A DNA stretch of 64,000 nt from Streptococcus parauberis NCFD 2020 (GTDB lineage: Bacteria; Bacillota; Bacilli; Lactobacillales; Streptococcaceae). The stretch lies in the NCBI RefSeq assembly GCF_000187935.1, contig NZ_AEUT02000001.1, positions 248,001 to 312,000 of the forward strand. The letters run 5' to 3'. Shown one piece after another: positions 18,920 to 27,956 of this stretch (position 1 is the first letter of the stretch; the number at the start of each line of letters is the position of its first letter). The position numbers and the translations under genes were made by a program. The notes below the pieces were generated by a model, which was not told the origin of the DNA, searched no databases, and was given only the letters and a program-made list of their open reading frames with translations.

Positions 18920-20142
18920 TGACAGAAACTAAAAAAGAAATTGCAGTAAAAGTAGAACATGTTAGTAAATCCTTTAAATTACCGACAGAAGCAACAAAAA
19001 GCTTTAGAACAACTTTAGTCAATAGATTCAGAGGGATAAAAGGTTTTACAGAGCAACGTGTTTTAAAAGATATTAATTTTGATGTACATAAAGGTGATTT
19101 TTTTGGAATTGTTGGACGAAACGGCTCTGGTAAGTCTACATTATTAAAAATCATTTCACAAATCTATGTTCCTGAAAAGGGTCAAGTGACTGTTGATGGT
19201 AAAATGGTTTCATTTATTGAGTTAGGTGTGGGCTTTAATCCAGAATTAACTGGACGCGATAACGTCTATATGAACGGTGCCATGCTTGGATTCACACAAG
19301 AAGAAGTAGATGGTATGTATGATGATATTGTTAGCTTTGCAGAGTTACATGATTTCATGAACCAAAAACTAAAAAATTATTCTAGCGGGATGCAAGTCCG
19401 CTTAGCATTTTCTGTTGCAATTAAAGCACAAGGAGATGTTCTAATACTTGATGAAGTATTAGCGGTTGGGGATGAAGCATTTCAACGAAAATGTAACGAC
19501 TACTTTATGGAACGCAAAGCTAGTGGAAAGACTACAATATTAGTTACCCATGATATGGGTGCTGTAAAAAAATATTGTAATCGTGCTGTGCTTATTGAAG
19601 ACGGCTTAGTAAAAGCGTATGGTAACCCTGACGATGTAGCCAATCAATACAGTTTTGACAATGCTATTGTGACGGAAGAAGAATCTAATGAAGAAAATGA
19701 AACTGAAGAGCAAATTTCATTCATTGAGGATTTAAAGGTTAACTTATTGTCAAAAAGTCTACAAGGACCAGACGATATAATTGAATTTGAAATCCACTAC
19801 GATGTTCTAAAAGATATGAAAACATATATTGCTTTTTCTCTAACTGATATTGATAGAAATATATGGATTTATAATGATAATACAATGGACAATATGACTA
19901 GTGGAACTGGCAAAAAAATTCAACGATATAAGTGTAGTGTGTCAACACTCAATAATGTGAAATTAAAATTACAAGTATCAATTAGAGATGAAGATGATAA
20001 AATGATTGCATTTGCTAATAATGAAAATAGTCCAATTGTTATTGTAAATAGAACGGACATTGACGAGGATGATTTTTCAGAATTAGATTCATCTACCGGT
20101 ATGTTGAAAAGAAATGGACAATGGGAATTTGTAAATGAATAA
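18919..20142 (+). CDS. rgpD: Rhamnan ABC exporter ATPase RgpD/GacE (Wzt type)
   Basis: 407-residue ATPase partner of RgpC. Walker A GRNGSGKST at 66-74, signature YSSGMQVRLAFS, Walker B DVLILDEVLAVGD and switch VTHDMG are intact. After about residue 250 an acidic linker (TEEESNEENETEEQ) leads to a C-terminal domain of roughly 150 residues. In Wzt proteins such a domain binds the glycan to be exported, often reading its end structure. It probably does so here, and its sequence may track the local glycan. Overlaps the next gene by 8 nt. Confidence 0.94.
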   Translation: MTETKKEIAVKVEHVSKSFKLPTEATKSFRTTLVNRFRGIKGFTEQRVLKDINFDVHKGDFFGIVGRNGSGKSTLLKIISQIYVPEKGQVTVDGKMVSFIELGVGFNPELTGRDNVYMNGAMLGFTQEEVDGMYDDIVSFAELHDFMNQKLKNYSSGMQVRLAFSVAIKAQGDVLILDEVLAVGDEAFQRKCNDYFMERKASGKTTILVTHDMGAVKKYCNRAVLIEDGLVKAYGNPDDVANQYSFDNAIVTEEESNEENETEEQISFIEDLKVNLLSKSLQGPDDIIEFEIHYDVLKDMKTYIAFSLTDIDRNIWIYNDNTMDNMTSGTGKKIQRYKCSVSTLNNVKLKLQVSIRDEDDKMIAFANNENSPIVIVNRTDIDEDDFSELDSSTGMLKRNGQWEFVNE

Positions 20143-21487
20143 ATTGGTGTCAGTTGTTGTTACATGTTACAATCATGAACAATATATTGAAGAGTGTTTA
20201 AGAAGTATTTTTAAACAAACATATACTAATATTGAACTGTTGATTTTTAATGATGGCTCAAAAGATTCTTCAGGAGAAATCATAAAAAGCATTTTGAAAG
20301 CTTCTCCTTTTAAGGATACGAATTATTTTGAACATTCAAATATGGGACTAGTCGCTACTAGAAACAGGGCATTCGAATACATCAATGGAGAATATTTATT
20401 GTTTGTTGATAGTGATAATTTTCTACAAGAAAATTATATCGAACAACTTTTATTGACTTCAATTGAAAATAATTTCGACATAGTTTATTCAAAATTAGTG
20501 AATCCAGATAATAATAATATTGTTCTTGAACTTCAACCGTTTAATTTAGATCACTTTTATATTGAAAACTTTATTGATTCTTGTTCACTGATTAAGAGAA
20601 ATATTATTGGAAATATTAGATATGATGATTATCTAAATTATAAGAAACTTGAAGATTATGATTTTTTTATGAATCTAATTATTTTAAATAATGCAATTCC
20701 TGGTCCCTGTGAGAATACCTACTTAAATTATCGTGTAATAGATACATCAATGAGTGCTAGAGATGATTTGAAATATTATTACCAAGTTTATTCTTATATT
20801 CTTGGTAAATACTTCTCATACAATCCTAAATTAGCTCAAAATGCTCTGAAAATAAATTTCGAAAGATTATATAATCTTTCGAATATAGATGGTCAATATG
20901 AGAATCAAAAATTAACAATTTATTATACAAGTGAAAATAAACCATTTTTTTCACAGGATAGTATTTTAGAATATGACCTAAAGAAAAGCGACAAAATTAA
21001 AATTGAAGTTCCTAATGATACTACATATATTAGAATTGATTTAGGAGAACTACCAAGTTTTTACAATGACATTTCACTAGTTAATTTATCAACGAATACT
21101 TCATTAATTGGGATACATTCAAACGGGATAAACATTAACAATGGAATGATTTTTAATGAATTTGATCCTCAAATTATTTATGATATAAAATCAATACAGT
21201 TGAAAAACCTTGAATTACTGTATTCAAGGTTTAATATTGCTAATATTTATTCTGATGATTATATAGGAAAAATATTAGGTGAAAAAATTACTAATTATAA
21301 AGAAGTAGTAGCAGAACGTGATTTATTTTTACAAAACTTCTCACAAACGTTAACTGAGAGAGATTATTATAAAAATGAGTTGGAAGAAATGGTTGTTCGT
21401 TATAATTCTGTTACCCATTCACGTAGATGGACAATTCCAACGAAAATAATTAATTTTTTTAATAAAATTTTACAGAGAAAAAGTTGA
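20135..21487 (+). CDS. Locus-specific family 2 glycosyltransferase (gacF position)
   Basis: 450 residues. The N-terminal third is a GT-A family 2 glycosyltransferase: VSVVVTCYNHEQYIEECLRS, FNDGSKDSSGE, and FVDSDNF as the metal-binding DxD. The middle part is AT-rich and has no domain I recognise. The end carries a short predicted coiled coil (EVVAERDLFLQNFSQTLTERD) and the SRRWTIPTKIINFF block, a C-terminal motif common in wall-polysaccharide transferases. It lies where group A strains have gacF/rgpE but is shorter and differs in its C-terminal two thirds. It may set the linkage or side sugar of this strain's rhamnan. No frameshift seen. Confidence 0.8.
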   Translation: MNKLVSVVVTCYNHEQYIEECLRSIFKQTYTNIELLIFNDGSKDSSGEIIKSILKASPFKDTNYFEHSNMGLVATRNRAFEYINGEYLLFVDSDNFLQENYIEQLLLTSIENNFDIVYSKLVNPDNNNIVLELQPFNLDHFYIENFIDSCSLIKRNIIGNIRYDDYLNYKKLEDYDFFMNLIILNNAIPGPCENTYLNYRVIDTSMSARDDLKYYYQVYSYILGKYFSYNPKLAQNALKINFERLYNLSNIDGQYENQKLTIYYTSENKPFFSQDSILEYDLKKSDKIKIEVPNDTTYIRIDLGELPSFYNDISLVNLSTNTSLIGIHSNGININNGMIFNEFDPQIIYDIKSIQLKNLELLYSRFNIANIYSDDYIGKILGEKITNYKEVVAERDLFLQNFSQTLTERDYYKNELEEMVVRYNSVTHSRRWTIPTKIINFFNKILQRKS

Positions 21488-21524
21488 GAATTAATACTAA
21501 AATTAAATACCGTAGGAGAACAAA

Positions 21525-23294
21525 ATGAAGAGATTACTTTTATACGTGCACTTTAATAAATATAATAAATTGAGTTCACATGTGGAGTACCAATTAAAAA
21601 AATTAAATCCTCTATTTTCAAAAGTAATATTCATTTCTAATAGTCAATTAACTAGTGAAGATCAGTCAAAATTATATGATCAAGGATTAATCAATGATAT
21701 TATTATTCGAAAAAACATTGGATTTGATTTTGCGGCTTGGCGCGATGGAATGTTGAAAATTGGTTTCGAAGATCTTAAAACTTATGACTCTATTACAACA
21801 ATGAATGATACATGTTTTGGACCGATTTGGGATATGACTGATTATTATGAAAGGTTTGAAAATGACTCAGATGTTGATCTTTGGGGATTAACTAATAATC
21901 GAGAAAATAAAAAAACACTTCATAATAATGGATTTAGGGAACATATACAAAGTTATTTTATTTCATTCAAAAAGGCAGTTATACTGTCTGAAAGTTTTTA
22001 CAATTTTTGGTTAGGTATAAAGGATCTTACAAATGTTGATGAAGTAATATCTAATTATGAAACTAAAGTAACCACGACATTCATAGATGCAGGTTTTAAA
22101 TATGATGTCATTTTTAATACTGTGAATGAGGATGCTAGCCAATTGCTGCATGCTGATTTTTCTTATTATCATCCCACAGCGATTCTTCAACATCGAGTAC
22201 CTTTCATCAAAGTAAAAGCAATAGATAATAATCAACATATAACTCCATATTTATTGGACTACATAAAAATAGAGTCTACTTATCCAGTGGATTTGATTGT
22301 TGAGCATATGTCAGATATTAATTATCCGGATTTTAAATATCTATTAGCAAATAAATATCTAAAATCTGATTTGCCAAGTGAAGTAATTAATAAAAAAGTT
22401 GCAATTCATTTACATACTTTTTATGTTGATCTTTTACAAGAATTTTTAAGTGCATTTGAGAATTTTCATTTTGATTATGATTTGTTTATTACAACTGATA
22501 TCGAAGAGAAAAAAACACAAATTGAAAATGTATTGAATGAAAATAATCAAAAAGCTGAGGTCTTTGTAACTGGTAATATTGGTCGCGATGTTTTACCAAT
22601 GTTGCTTTTAAAAGAAAAATTGTCAGTTTATGACTACATTGGTCATTTTCACACCAAAAAATCCAAAGAAGCTGATTTTTGGGCTGGAGAAAGCTGGAGA
22701 AAAGAGCTTATCAAAATGTTGGTCCTTCCAGCAGATAGCATCTTAGCAACTCTTGAAAAAAATAAAGTAGGTATCGTTATTGCTGATATGCCGACTTATT
22801 TCCGTTATAATAAGATAGTAACGGCTTGGAATGAAAATCTTATAGCCCCGGAAATGAATGAGTTATGGAAAAAAATGGGATTAACAAAGTCCATTGATTT
22901 CAATCATCTTCACACTTTTGTCATGTCCTATGGGACCTTTGTCTGGTTTAAATATGATGCTTTAAAGCCTTTATTTGACTTGAACCTGACAGTAGAAGAT
23001 GTACCTGCTGAGCCATTACCTCAAAATTCAATATTACATGCAATAGAAAGGCTATTAATTTATATTGCTTGGAATCAACATTATGATTTTAGGATTTCTA
23101 AAAATCCAGTTGACTTAACTCCATTCATCGATAATAAATTATTGAATGAACGTGGAAATGGTGCACCAAATACCTTTGTAGACTTCACTTACATGGGTGG
23201 TATAAAAGGAGCATTAAAATATATTGTGATAGGACCTGCTCGAGCATTAAAATATATAATAAAAAGAATAAAGGAAAAATTAGTTAGGAATTGA
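21525..23294 (+). CDS. rgpF: Rhamnan synthesis protein RgpF/GacG
   Basis: 589-residue protein of the rhamnan synthesis F family (PF05045 type), a glycosyltransferase that polymerises the rhamnose backbone. The N-terminal region contains IIRKNIGFDFAAWRDGM and NDTCFGP; the C-terminal half contains the second family block, FVTGNIGRDVLPML, then GHFHTKKS and SYGTFVWFKYDALKPLF. The start follows GTAGGAG. It comes 37 nt after the preceding transferase and 1 nt before the next gene. Length matches GacG of S. pyogenes (about 580). Confidence 0.93.
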   Translation: MKRLLLYVHFNKYNKLSSHVEYQLKKLNPLFSKVIFISNSQLTSEDQSKLYDQGLINDIIIRKNIGFDFAAWRDGMLKIGFEDLKTYDSITTMNDTCFGPIWDMTDYYERFENDSDVDLWGLTNNRENKKTLHNNGFREHIQSYFISFKKAVILSESFYNFWLGIKDLTNVDEVISNYETKVTTTFIDAGFKYDVIFNTVNEDASQLLHADFSYYHPTAILQHRVPFIKVKAIDNNQHITPYLLDYIKIESTYPVDLIVEHMSDINYPDFKYLLANKYLKSDLPSEVINKKVAIHLHTFYVDLLQEFLSAFENFHFDYDLFITTDIEEKKTQIENVLNENNQKAEVFVTGNIGRDVLPMLLLKEKLSVYDYIGHFHTKKSKEADFWAGESWRKELIKMLVLPADSILATLEKNKVGIVIADMPTYFRYNKIVTAWNENLIAPEMNELWKKMGLTKSIDFNHLHTFVMSYGTFVWFKYDALKPLFDLNLTVEDVPAEPLPQNSILHAIERLLIYIAWNQHYDFRISKNPVDLTPFIDNKLLNERGNGAPNTFVDFTYMGGIKGALKYIVIGPARALKYIIKRIKEKLVRN

Positions 23295-23295
23295 T

Positions 23296-24924
23296 ATGAG
23301 TCATAGAGAAACAAAAAGTCACAACAATAATAAGTTAACTATATCAACTATAGTAAAATATCTATTTCCATTAGTAATAACAATTCTAGTTTATATATCT
23401 TCAAAAAGTTTATTACTATTGTTTATTGGATTAATTGAGTTATCAGTAATCTTCTTTCTTACAAACGCAATATTATCTTCCAAAAGAAATATTATTGGAT
23501 ATTCTCTAAATTCAATACTATTATTAATATTTAATATTCAGTTTTTTGTTAAATATTTTTCGGGGACATTTGTTAATTTAATTATGTTAACAAATTTTGA
23601 ATCATTAGACGGATTGTCTGGTAAATTTCCTATATATATTGGCGGGACAATATTAGTATTACTATTTTCATTTTTACCTGTTGGTTATGTCAAATTTTTC
23701 AAAAACAATACTGCATTTTTATCAGCATTTCTAGCATTTGAATTATTAATTACTATGTTATATGGTAATTCATATTCACAAGCATTTGGTGTTTATAATA
23801 TTGCATTACAATATAAAAATAATATGGAACTTAGAGCTGCAATTAAAGCACAAGGGAATGTAACAAAAGAGTTCTATAAAGATAAAATTTCAAGTGCTCG
23901 AGATACTGATAAAAAACTTCCGAAAAATCCAAATGTAGTGGTAATATTTACTGAGGGATTATCACAACATGTTATCGATGATGAAAGAAATATTATGCCG
24001 AATGTAAAAGATTTACAAAATAAATCTATTACATTTAATAACTATTATAATCATACTTTCGCAACATATAGAGGACTTATTGGTCAATTATATTCAGGCT
24101 ATCAATTAGAAAATTATGACAAAAACAATTTAGTTTCAATTCAAAGCATACTAAAAAATAATGGTTATAGTACAACATTTATTAACGCAGAACCTAAGAA
24201 TACTCAATTCACCTCATATTTAGAATCCTTTGGATTTGACAAGGTGATTAGTGATTATAAAAATACAAAAGGGAATGCAAATAGCCTATCTGACGAACAG
24301 TCGTACAATAAATTATTCGAGACAATGCAAAAAGAAAATGAAAATGGTAAACCTTTCTTTACTTCAATTTATACTTATGGTACCCATCAAACATTTGATT
24401 CAAGTGATAAAAAGTTTAAAGATGGTAAGGATAAAGTACTCAATCGTTTTTATAATGCTGATTACTACTTTGGAAAATTTATGAAAAAATTTAACAAAAG
24501 CAAGCTGTCTAAAAACACAGTTTTAGTATTCACAACAGATCATTCAACATTTGCTGATGCCGAATATAAGAGTGCTTTTCCTAAGGAAAATCGCGCAAAT
24601 CCAGATTTAGGAACTATGCCATTATCAATTTATTTCAAAGGAATTTCTCCAGAAAGATTAGATGTTCAAGGAAGAAACTCTTTAAGTTTAGCTCCGACGG
24701 TTCTTGATTATATTGGAGTTTCTGAAGAAAATTACTTCTTAGGAGTTAGTTTGTTTTTTGGAAAAGATAATAATAATAGTTATGATACTATTTTCCACGA
24801 TAATTCTTATACATTATCTTCTGATAAGGCTTCAATACAAGCCCCAACAGCGACACAACAAGAAATTATTGATAATCAATTACAAAAATATTTTGCAGCA
24901 AAACAACAAATAGTAGAAAAATAA
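23296..24924 (+). CDS. Compact LTA-synthase-family (GacH-like) phosphoglycerol transferase
   Basis: 542 residues: five membrane segments in the first 160 residues and an extracellular sulfatase-fold domain. Probable catalytic residues are E220 (VVVIFTEG), nucleophile T257 (HTFATYRG), H364 (YGTHQTF) and D415-H416 (FTTDHS). In S. pyogenes GacH, a much longer relative, adds glycerol phosphate to the GlcNAc side chains of the group A carbohydrate; position and motifs suggest the same kind of decoration here. The protein has LtaS-like five-helix topology instead of the larger GacH membrane domain. A different polymer or phospho-substituent is possible. Very AT-rich. Confidence 0.82.
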   Translation: MSHRETKSHNNNKLTISTIVKYLFPLVITILVYISSKSLLLLFIGLIELSVIFFLTNAILSSKRNIIGYSLNSILLLIFNIQFFVKYFSGTFVNLIMLTNFESLDGLSGKFPIYIGGTILVLLFSFLPVGYVKFFKNNTAFLSAFLAFELLITMLYGNSYSQAFGVYNIALQYKNNMELRAAIKAQGNVTKEFYKDKISSARDTDKKLPKNPNVVVIFTEGLSQHVIDDERNIMPNVKDLQNKSITFNNYYNHTFATYRGLIGQLYSGYQLENYDKNNLVSIQSILKNNGYSTTFINAEPKNTQFTSYLESFGFDKVISDYKNTKGNANSLSDEQSYNKLFETMQKENENGKPFFTSIYTYGTHQTFDSSDKKFKDGKDKVLNRFYNADYYFGKFMKKFNKSKLSKNTVLVFTTDHSTFADAEYKSAFPKENRANPDLGTMPLSIYFKGISPERLDVQGRNSLSLAPTVLDYIGVSEENYFLGVSLFFGKDNNNSYDTIFHDNSYTLSSDKASIQAPTATQQEIIDNQLQKYFAAKQQIVEK

Positions 24925-24933
24925 GGTTAAACA

Positions 24934-26451
24934 ATGAATATTGTATATGAAAAATTTGTTCTTAAATTATTTACAGCTTTGATGTTGTTAATTGGTATAT
25001 ACTGGTTGTTTTCAAGTTTAACTTTGTTAGGTAGTGCACCAAATCCATTACTATTTGTATTGGCAATTTTATTAATGTTCTTGTTTTTGATGCCAAAGTT
25101 TAGTAGAAAAGTTATTAATGTTTTACTTGAGTACAAAATATTAATATTCCTATTCTCTATCTGTTTTCAATTACTAATATTATTTTCAACAATCTTAATG
25201 ATCCGGTCTGATGCGGCAATGGTATTTAATGGTGCAATGAAGATTGTAGATAATTCAACTATTTCAACTTACTTATCATATAATCCCAATAATCTATTTT
25301 TATTTTTATATGAAAGAGTTTTTTATAATTTATTTAAAAATAATGCAATTTGGATCATGCAGTTTTTAAATATATTTTATGTAAATCTATCTAGTTATCT
25401 ACTATATATTGTCTCAAAAAAGTTTATTTCACAAAATGTAGCTGATATTGCATTCCTATTATTTACATTTCTTATTACACTTACACCACAGTTTGTAACA
25501 ATGTATACAGATGTGATGGTTTTACCAATTATCACTATTCAATTATATTTAATATTTGAAATTCTTAACAAAGATAATGAGATTAAATCTTTAATCCTTA
25601 AAGTCATTCTTTTAGCAATTACCACGGGTATTGGATATACCATAAGACCAACTTTATTAATATTAGTAATGGCATTCTTTATCATTTCTTTTATTTACAA
25701 AGGTTATAAACAATTCCTAGTGTACTTTGCTGTTTTCTCATTAATATTTGTTCCGACCATTACAATTTCTAAATCAATTAATAATAGTCAAAATGTTGTT
25801 TCAATAAAAAAAGAGTATGCCAAAACTCCACTGGCTTTTATTGACCTAGGTTTAACATATATAGGTACAAATCAAATCGAATTCCAGAATGGATTATCTA
25901 TGTTCGTTAACGAGAGTACTAAGGTAGATTCCGAATATGATGGTAGATACTCAAACGAAGTAGTCAAGAAGGACATAAAGAGAAGATTAAAAGAATATAA
26001 TTTAAACACATTTATTGGACATTTGTTGTATAAGCAGTCTGCCACTGTGAAAGATGGTAGTTTAGGTTGGAATTATAAGGATGCTTCCAAAGAAGGTGCA
26101 TTCTTCATAAATCCTATGTATCAAAATCATAAAGATAATAGAATTTACAATTTTTTTAGAAATTATATTATCTATACAGATAGACCAACTTTTAATTATT
26201 ATCGAGTCTTTTTACAAATTATATATATTATTATGATTATTGGATTTGTTATTAGCTTTATCAAAGTAAATAACTCATTAATTTCACAGACACTCGCAAT
26301 TGCTGTTTTTGGTGGTTTACTTTTTCTATTAATCTTTGAAGGTGGTAAATCTAGGTATATGATTCAATTTTTACCACAAATAATATTATTATCAGGTATA
26401 GGATTTAACAATCTCAGTATTAAGTTAAATACTCTAAAACGGTTTGTATAA
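24934..26451 (+). CDS. GT-C fold membrane glycosyltransferase (GacL-like role)
   Basis: 505-residue integral membrane protein with roughly 11-12 hydrophobic segments. The first extracellular loop carries MIRSDAAMVFNG, with D93 as the probable catalytic acid of a GT-C glycosyltransferase that uses a polyprenyl-phosphate sugar. With the two following GtrB/GtrA-type genes this completes the logic known for GacI-GacJ-GacL, in which a sugar is loaded on undecaprenyl phosphate inside and attached to rhamnan outside. Here the GT-C gene comes before, not after, the GtrB gene. Which sugar is used cannot be told. Confidence 0.75.
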   Translation: MNIVYEKFVLKLFTALMLLIGIYWLFSSLTLLGSAPNPLLFVLAILLMFLFLMPKFSRKVINVLLEYKILIFLFSICFQLLILFSTILMIRSDAAMVFNGAMKIVDNSTISTYLSYNPNNLFLFLYERVFYNLFKNNAIWIMQFLNIFYVNLSSYLLYIVSKKFISQNVADIAFLLFTFLITLTPQFVTMYTDVMVLPIITIQLYLIFEILNKDNEIKSLILKVILLAITTGIGYTIRPTLLILVMAFFIISFIYKGYKQFLVYFAVFSLIFVPTITISKSINNSQNVVSIKKEYAKTPLAFIDLGLTYIGTNQIEFQNGLSMFVNESTKVDSEYDGRYSNEVVKKDIKRRLKEYNLNTFIGHLLYKQSATVKDGSLGWNYKDASKEGAFFINPMYQNHKDNRIYNFFRNYIIYTDRPTFNYYRVFLQIIYIIMIIGFVISFIKVNNSLISQTLAIAVFGGLLFLLIFEGGKSRYMIQFLPQIILLSGIGFNNLSIKLNTLKRFV

Positions 26452-26470
26452 ATTAGAAAAGGTCTTAATA

Positions 26471-27403
26471 ATGAAAAAACTTAGTATTATAATTCCTTGT
26501 TATAATGAGGAAGAGACAATTTATCCATTTTTAAACGAGACTAAAAAAATAGAGAAATTGATGCTTGATGATTTAATATTTGATTATATTTTTGTCAATG
26601 ATGGGTCATCTGATAAAACTCTCGATGTTTTATGTCAGGCTTCTAAAGAGTATCTAAATGTAAATTATCTCTCTTTCTCTAGAAATTTTGGGAAAGAAGC
26701 TGCCTTACTAGCTGGTCTTGAAGAATCAGATGGTGATTTAGTTACTGTGATGGATGTAGATTTACAAGACCCACCTGAATTGTTAATTCCAATGTTAGAG
26801 AAGATTAATGATGGTTTTGATGTTGTAGGAACTCGAAGAGCTGATCGAAAAGGTGAGCCAGTTATTAGATCATTTTTTTCCAAATTATTCTATAAACTTA
26901 TAAATATTGTTTCTGATACAGAGATGGTTGATGGTGCTAGAGATTTTCGCTTGATGACTAGGCAAGTTGTAAACAGTATTCTTGAACTAGGAGAAGTTAA
27001 TAGATTTTCGAAAGGCTTATTTGCATGGGTAGGATATAAGACTACATATATTTCTTTTGATAATAGAGATAGAGTAGCAGGAGAAACTTCTTGGAGTTTC
27101 TTTAGCCTATTGAAATACTCCTTGGAAGGATTTATAAATTTTTCAAGTGCCCCATTAGAATTAGCAACTTGGTCAGGTATTCTGTCGTTCTTATCAGCTA
27201 TTTTTGGAATAATATTTATTATCCTTAAAAAAATCTTTATTGGAGATCCTGTCTCTGGTTGGGCAAGTACAATTTGTATTATTTTACTCTTGGGCGGGCT
27301 TCAATTATTGGCTTTAGGTATAATAGGAAAATATATTGCAAAAATTTTCTTAGAGACTAAAAAACGTCCTGTATATATAATAAAAGAAAAAAGTGATTTG
27401 TAA
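26471..27403 (+). CDS. GtrB/GacI-like polyprenyl-phosphate glycosyltransferase
   Basis: 310-residue DPM1/GtrB-type enzyme that moves a sugar from a nucleotide donor to undecaprenyl phosphate. LSIIIPCYNEEETI, FVNDGSSDKT and MDVDLQDPPE (DxD at 95-97) form the cytosolic domain. RNFGKEAALLAG and GARDFRLM are family blocks. Two membrane helices lie near the C-terminus (around 225-250 and 262-290). S. pyogenes GacI makes GlcNAc-P-undecaprenol and is the closest functional analogue. I start at ATG 26471 after AAAAGG; an in-frame TTG at 26444 lies inside the preceding gene and is less likely. Confidence 0.88.
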   Translation: MKKLSIIIPCYNEEETIYPFLNETKKIEKLMLDDLIFDYIFVNDGSSDKTLDVLCQASKEYLNVNYLSFSRNFGKEAALLAGLEESDGDLVTVMDVDLQDPPELLIPMLEKINDGFDVVGTRRADRKGEPVIRSFFSKLFYKLINIVSDTEMVDGARDFRLMTRQVVNSILELGEVNRFSKGLFAWVGYKTTYISFDNRDRVAGETSWSFFSLLKYSLEGFINFSSAPLELATWSGILSFLSAIFGIIFIILKKIFIGDPVSGWASTICIILLLGGLQLLALGIIGKYIAKIFLETKKRPVYIIKEKSDL

Positions 27404-27405
27404 TT

Positions 27406-27834
27406 ATGCTAAAAAAGATATTGAATAATGAAGTTTTTAAATATTTGTTTTTTGGTGTTTTAACTACACTTGTCTACATGCTTGTTAGGATGATATGTTT
27501 TTCTGTGACTAAAGAAGCAACTTTGTCAGCTTTGGTTGCTAATGTTGCAGCTGTTGTATTTGCATTTATTACTAATGATATTTTTGTTTTCAACCAGGTT
27601 AGAGCTGGTTGGTTTAACCGACTAGTTAAGTTTAGTATTGCTAGGATAGCAACATTAGTACTTGATTTAGCTTTGGCTTATCTTTTAGTTGAAAAATTTC
27701 CAAATATTATTGGTCAATTTGTTAATCATAATATCAGTCTTGTTAATGCTGTTGAGACAATCATTGGTCAAGTGCTAGTCATTGCTCTAAATTACGTTTT
27801 CAGTAAATTATTTATTTTTAAAAATAGCAAATAA
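27406..27834 (+). CDS. GtrA-family small membrane protein (GacJ-like partner)
   Basis: 142 residues with four hydrophobic segments: FKYLFFGVLTTLVYMLVRM, then ANVAAVVFAFITNDIFVF, the third and fourth to the C-terminus with NYVFSKLFIF. This is the GtrA family (PF04138), thought to help flip or present polyprenyl-phosphate sugars; in S. pyogenes the small GacJ stimulates GacI. It lies 2 nt after the GtrB-like gene. No Wzx-type flippase (gacK) gene is seen in this locus, so the protein could itself serve that step. Last gene before the operon terminator. Confidence 0.87.
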   Translation: MLKKILNNEVFKYLFFGVLTTLVYMLVRMICFSVTKEATLSALVANVAAVVFAFITNDIFVFNQVRAGWFNRLVKFSIARIATLVLDLALAYLLVEKFPNIIGQFVNHNISLVNAVETIIGQVLVIALNYVFSKLFIFKNSK

Positions 27835-27840
27835 ACTACA

Positions 27841-27881
27841 AGTAATCCAATGTTCAACAGTAGAACTAGGATTGCTTTTTT
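27841..27881 (+). terminator. Rhamnan operon terminator
   Basis: AGTAATCC (27841-27848) pairs with GGATTGCT (27869-27876, one G.T), with an inner GTTC/GAAC stem, and six T follow. Confidence 0.85.
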
Positions 27882-27893
27882 AGGTTAGTCAGT

Positions 27894-27922
27894 TTGAAGC
27901 ATATATGAATTAATGTTATAAT
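27894..27922 (+). promoter_or_regulatory. Amidase gene promoter
   Basis: TTGAAG (27894-27899), 17-nt spacer, extended -10 TGT-TATAAT (27914-27922). Confidence 0.75.
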
Positions 27923-27956
27923 TATTTAAATATTAAATTGAAGGTCGGTTACCATT

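Noticed and set aside
20135..27834. Reading the rhamnan decoration genes as a capsule locus
   Set aside because: There is no Wzy polymerase, Wzx flippase or CpsABCD regulator set; the ABC exporter and RgpF point to the wall rhamnan.
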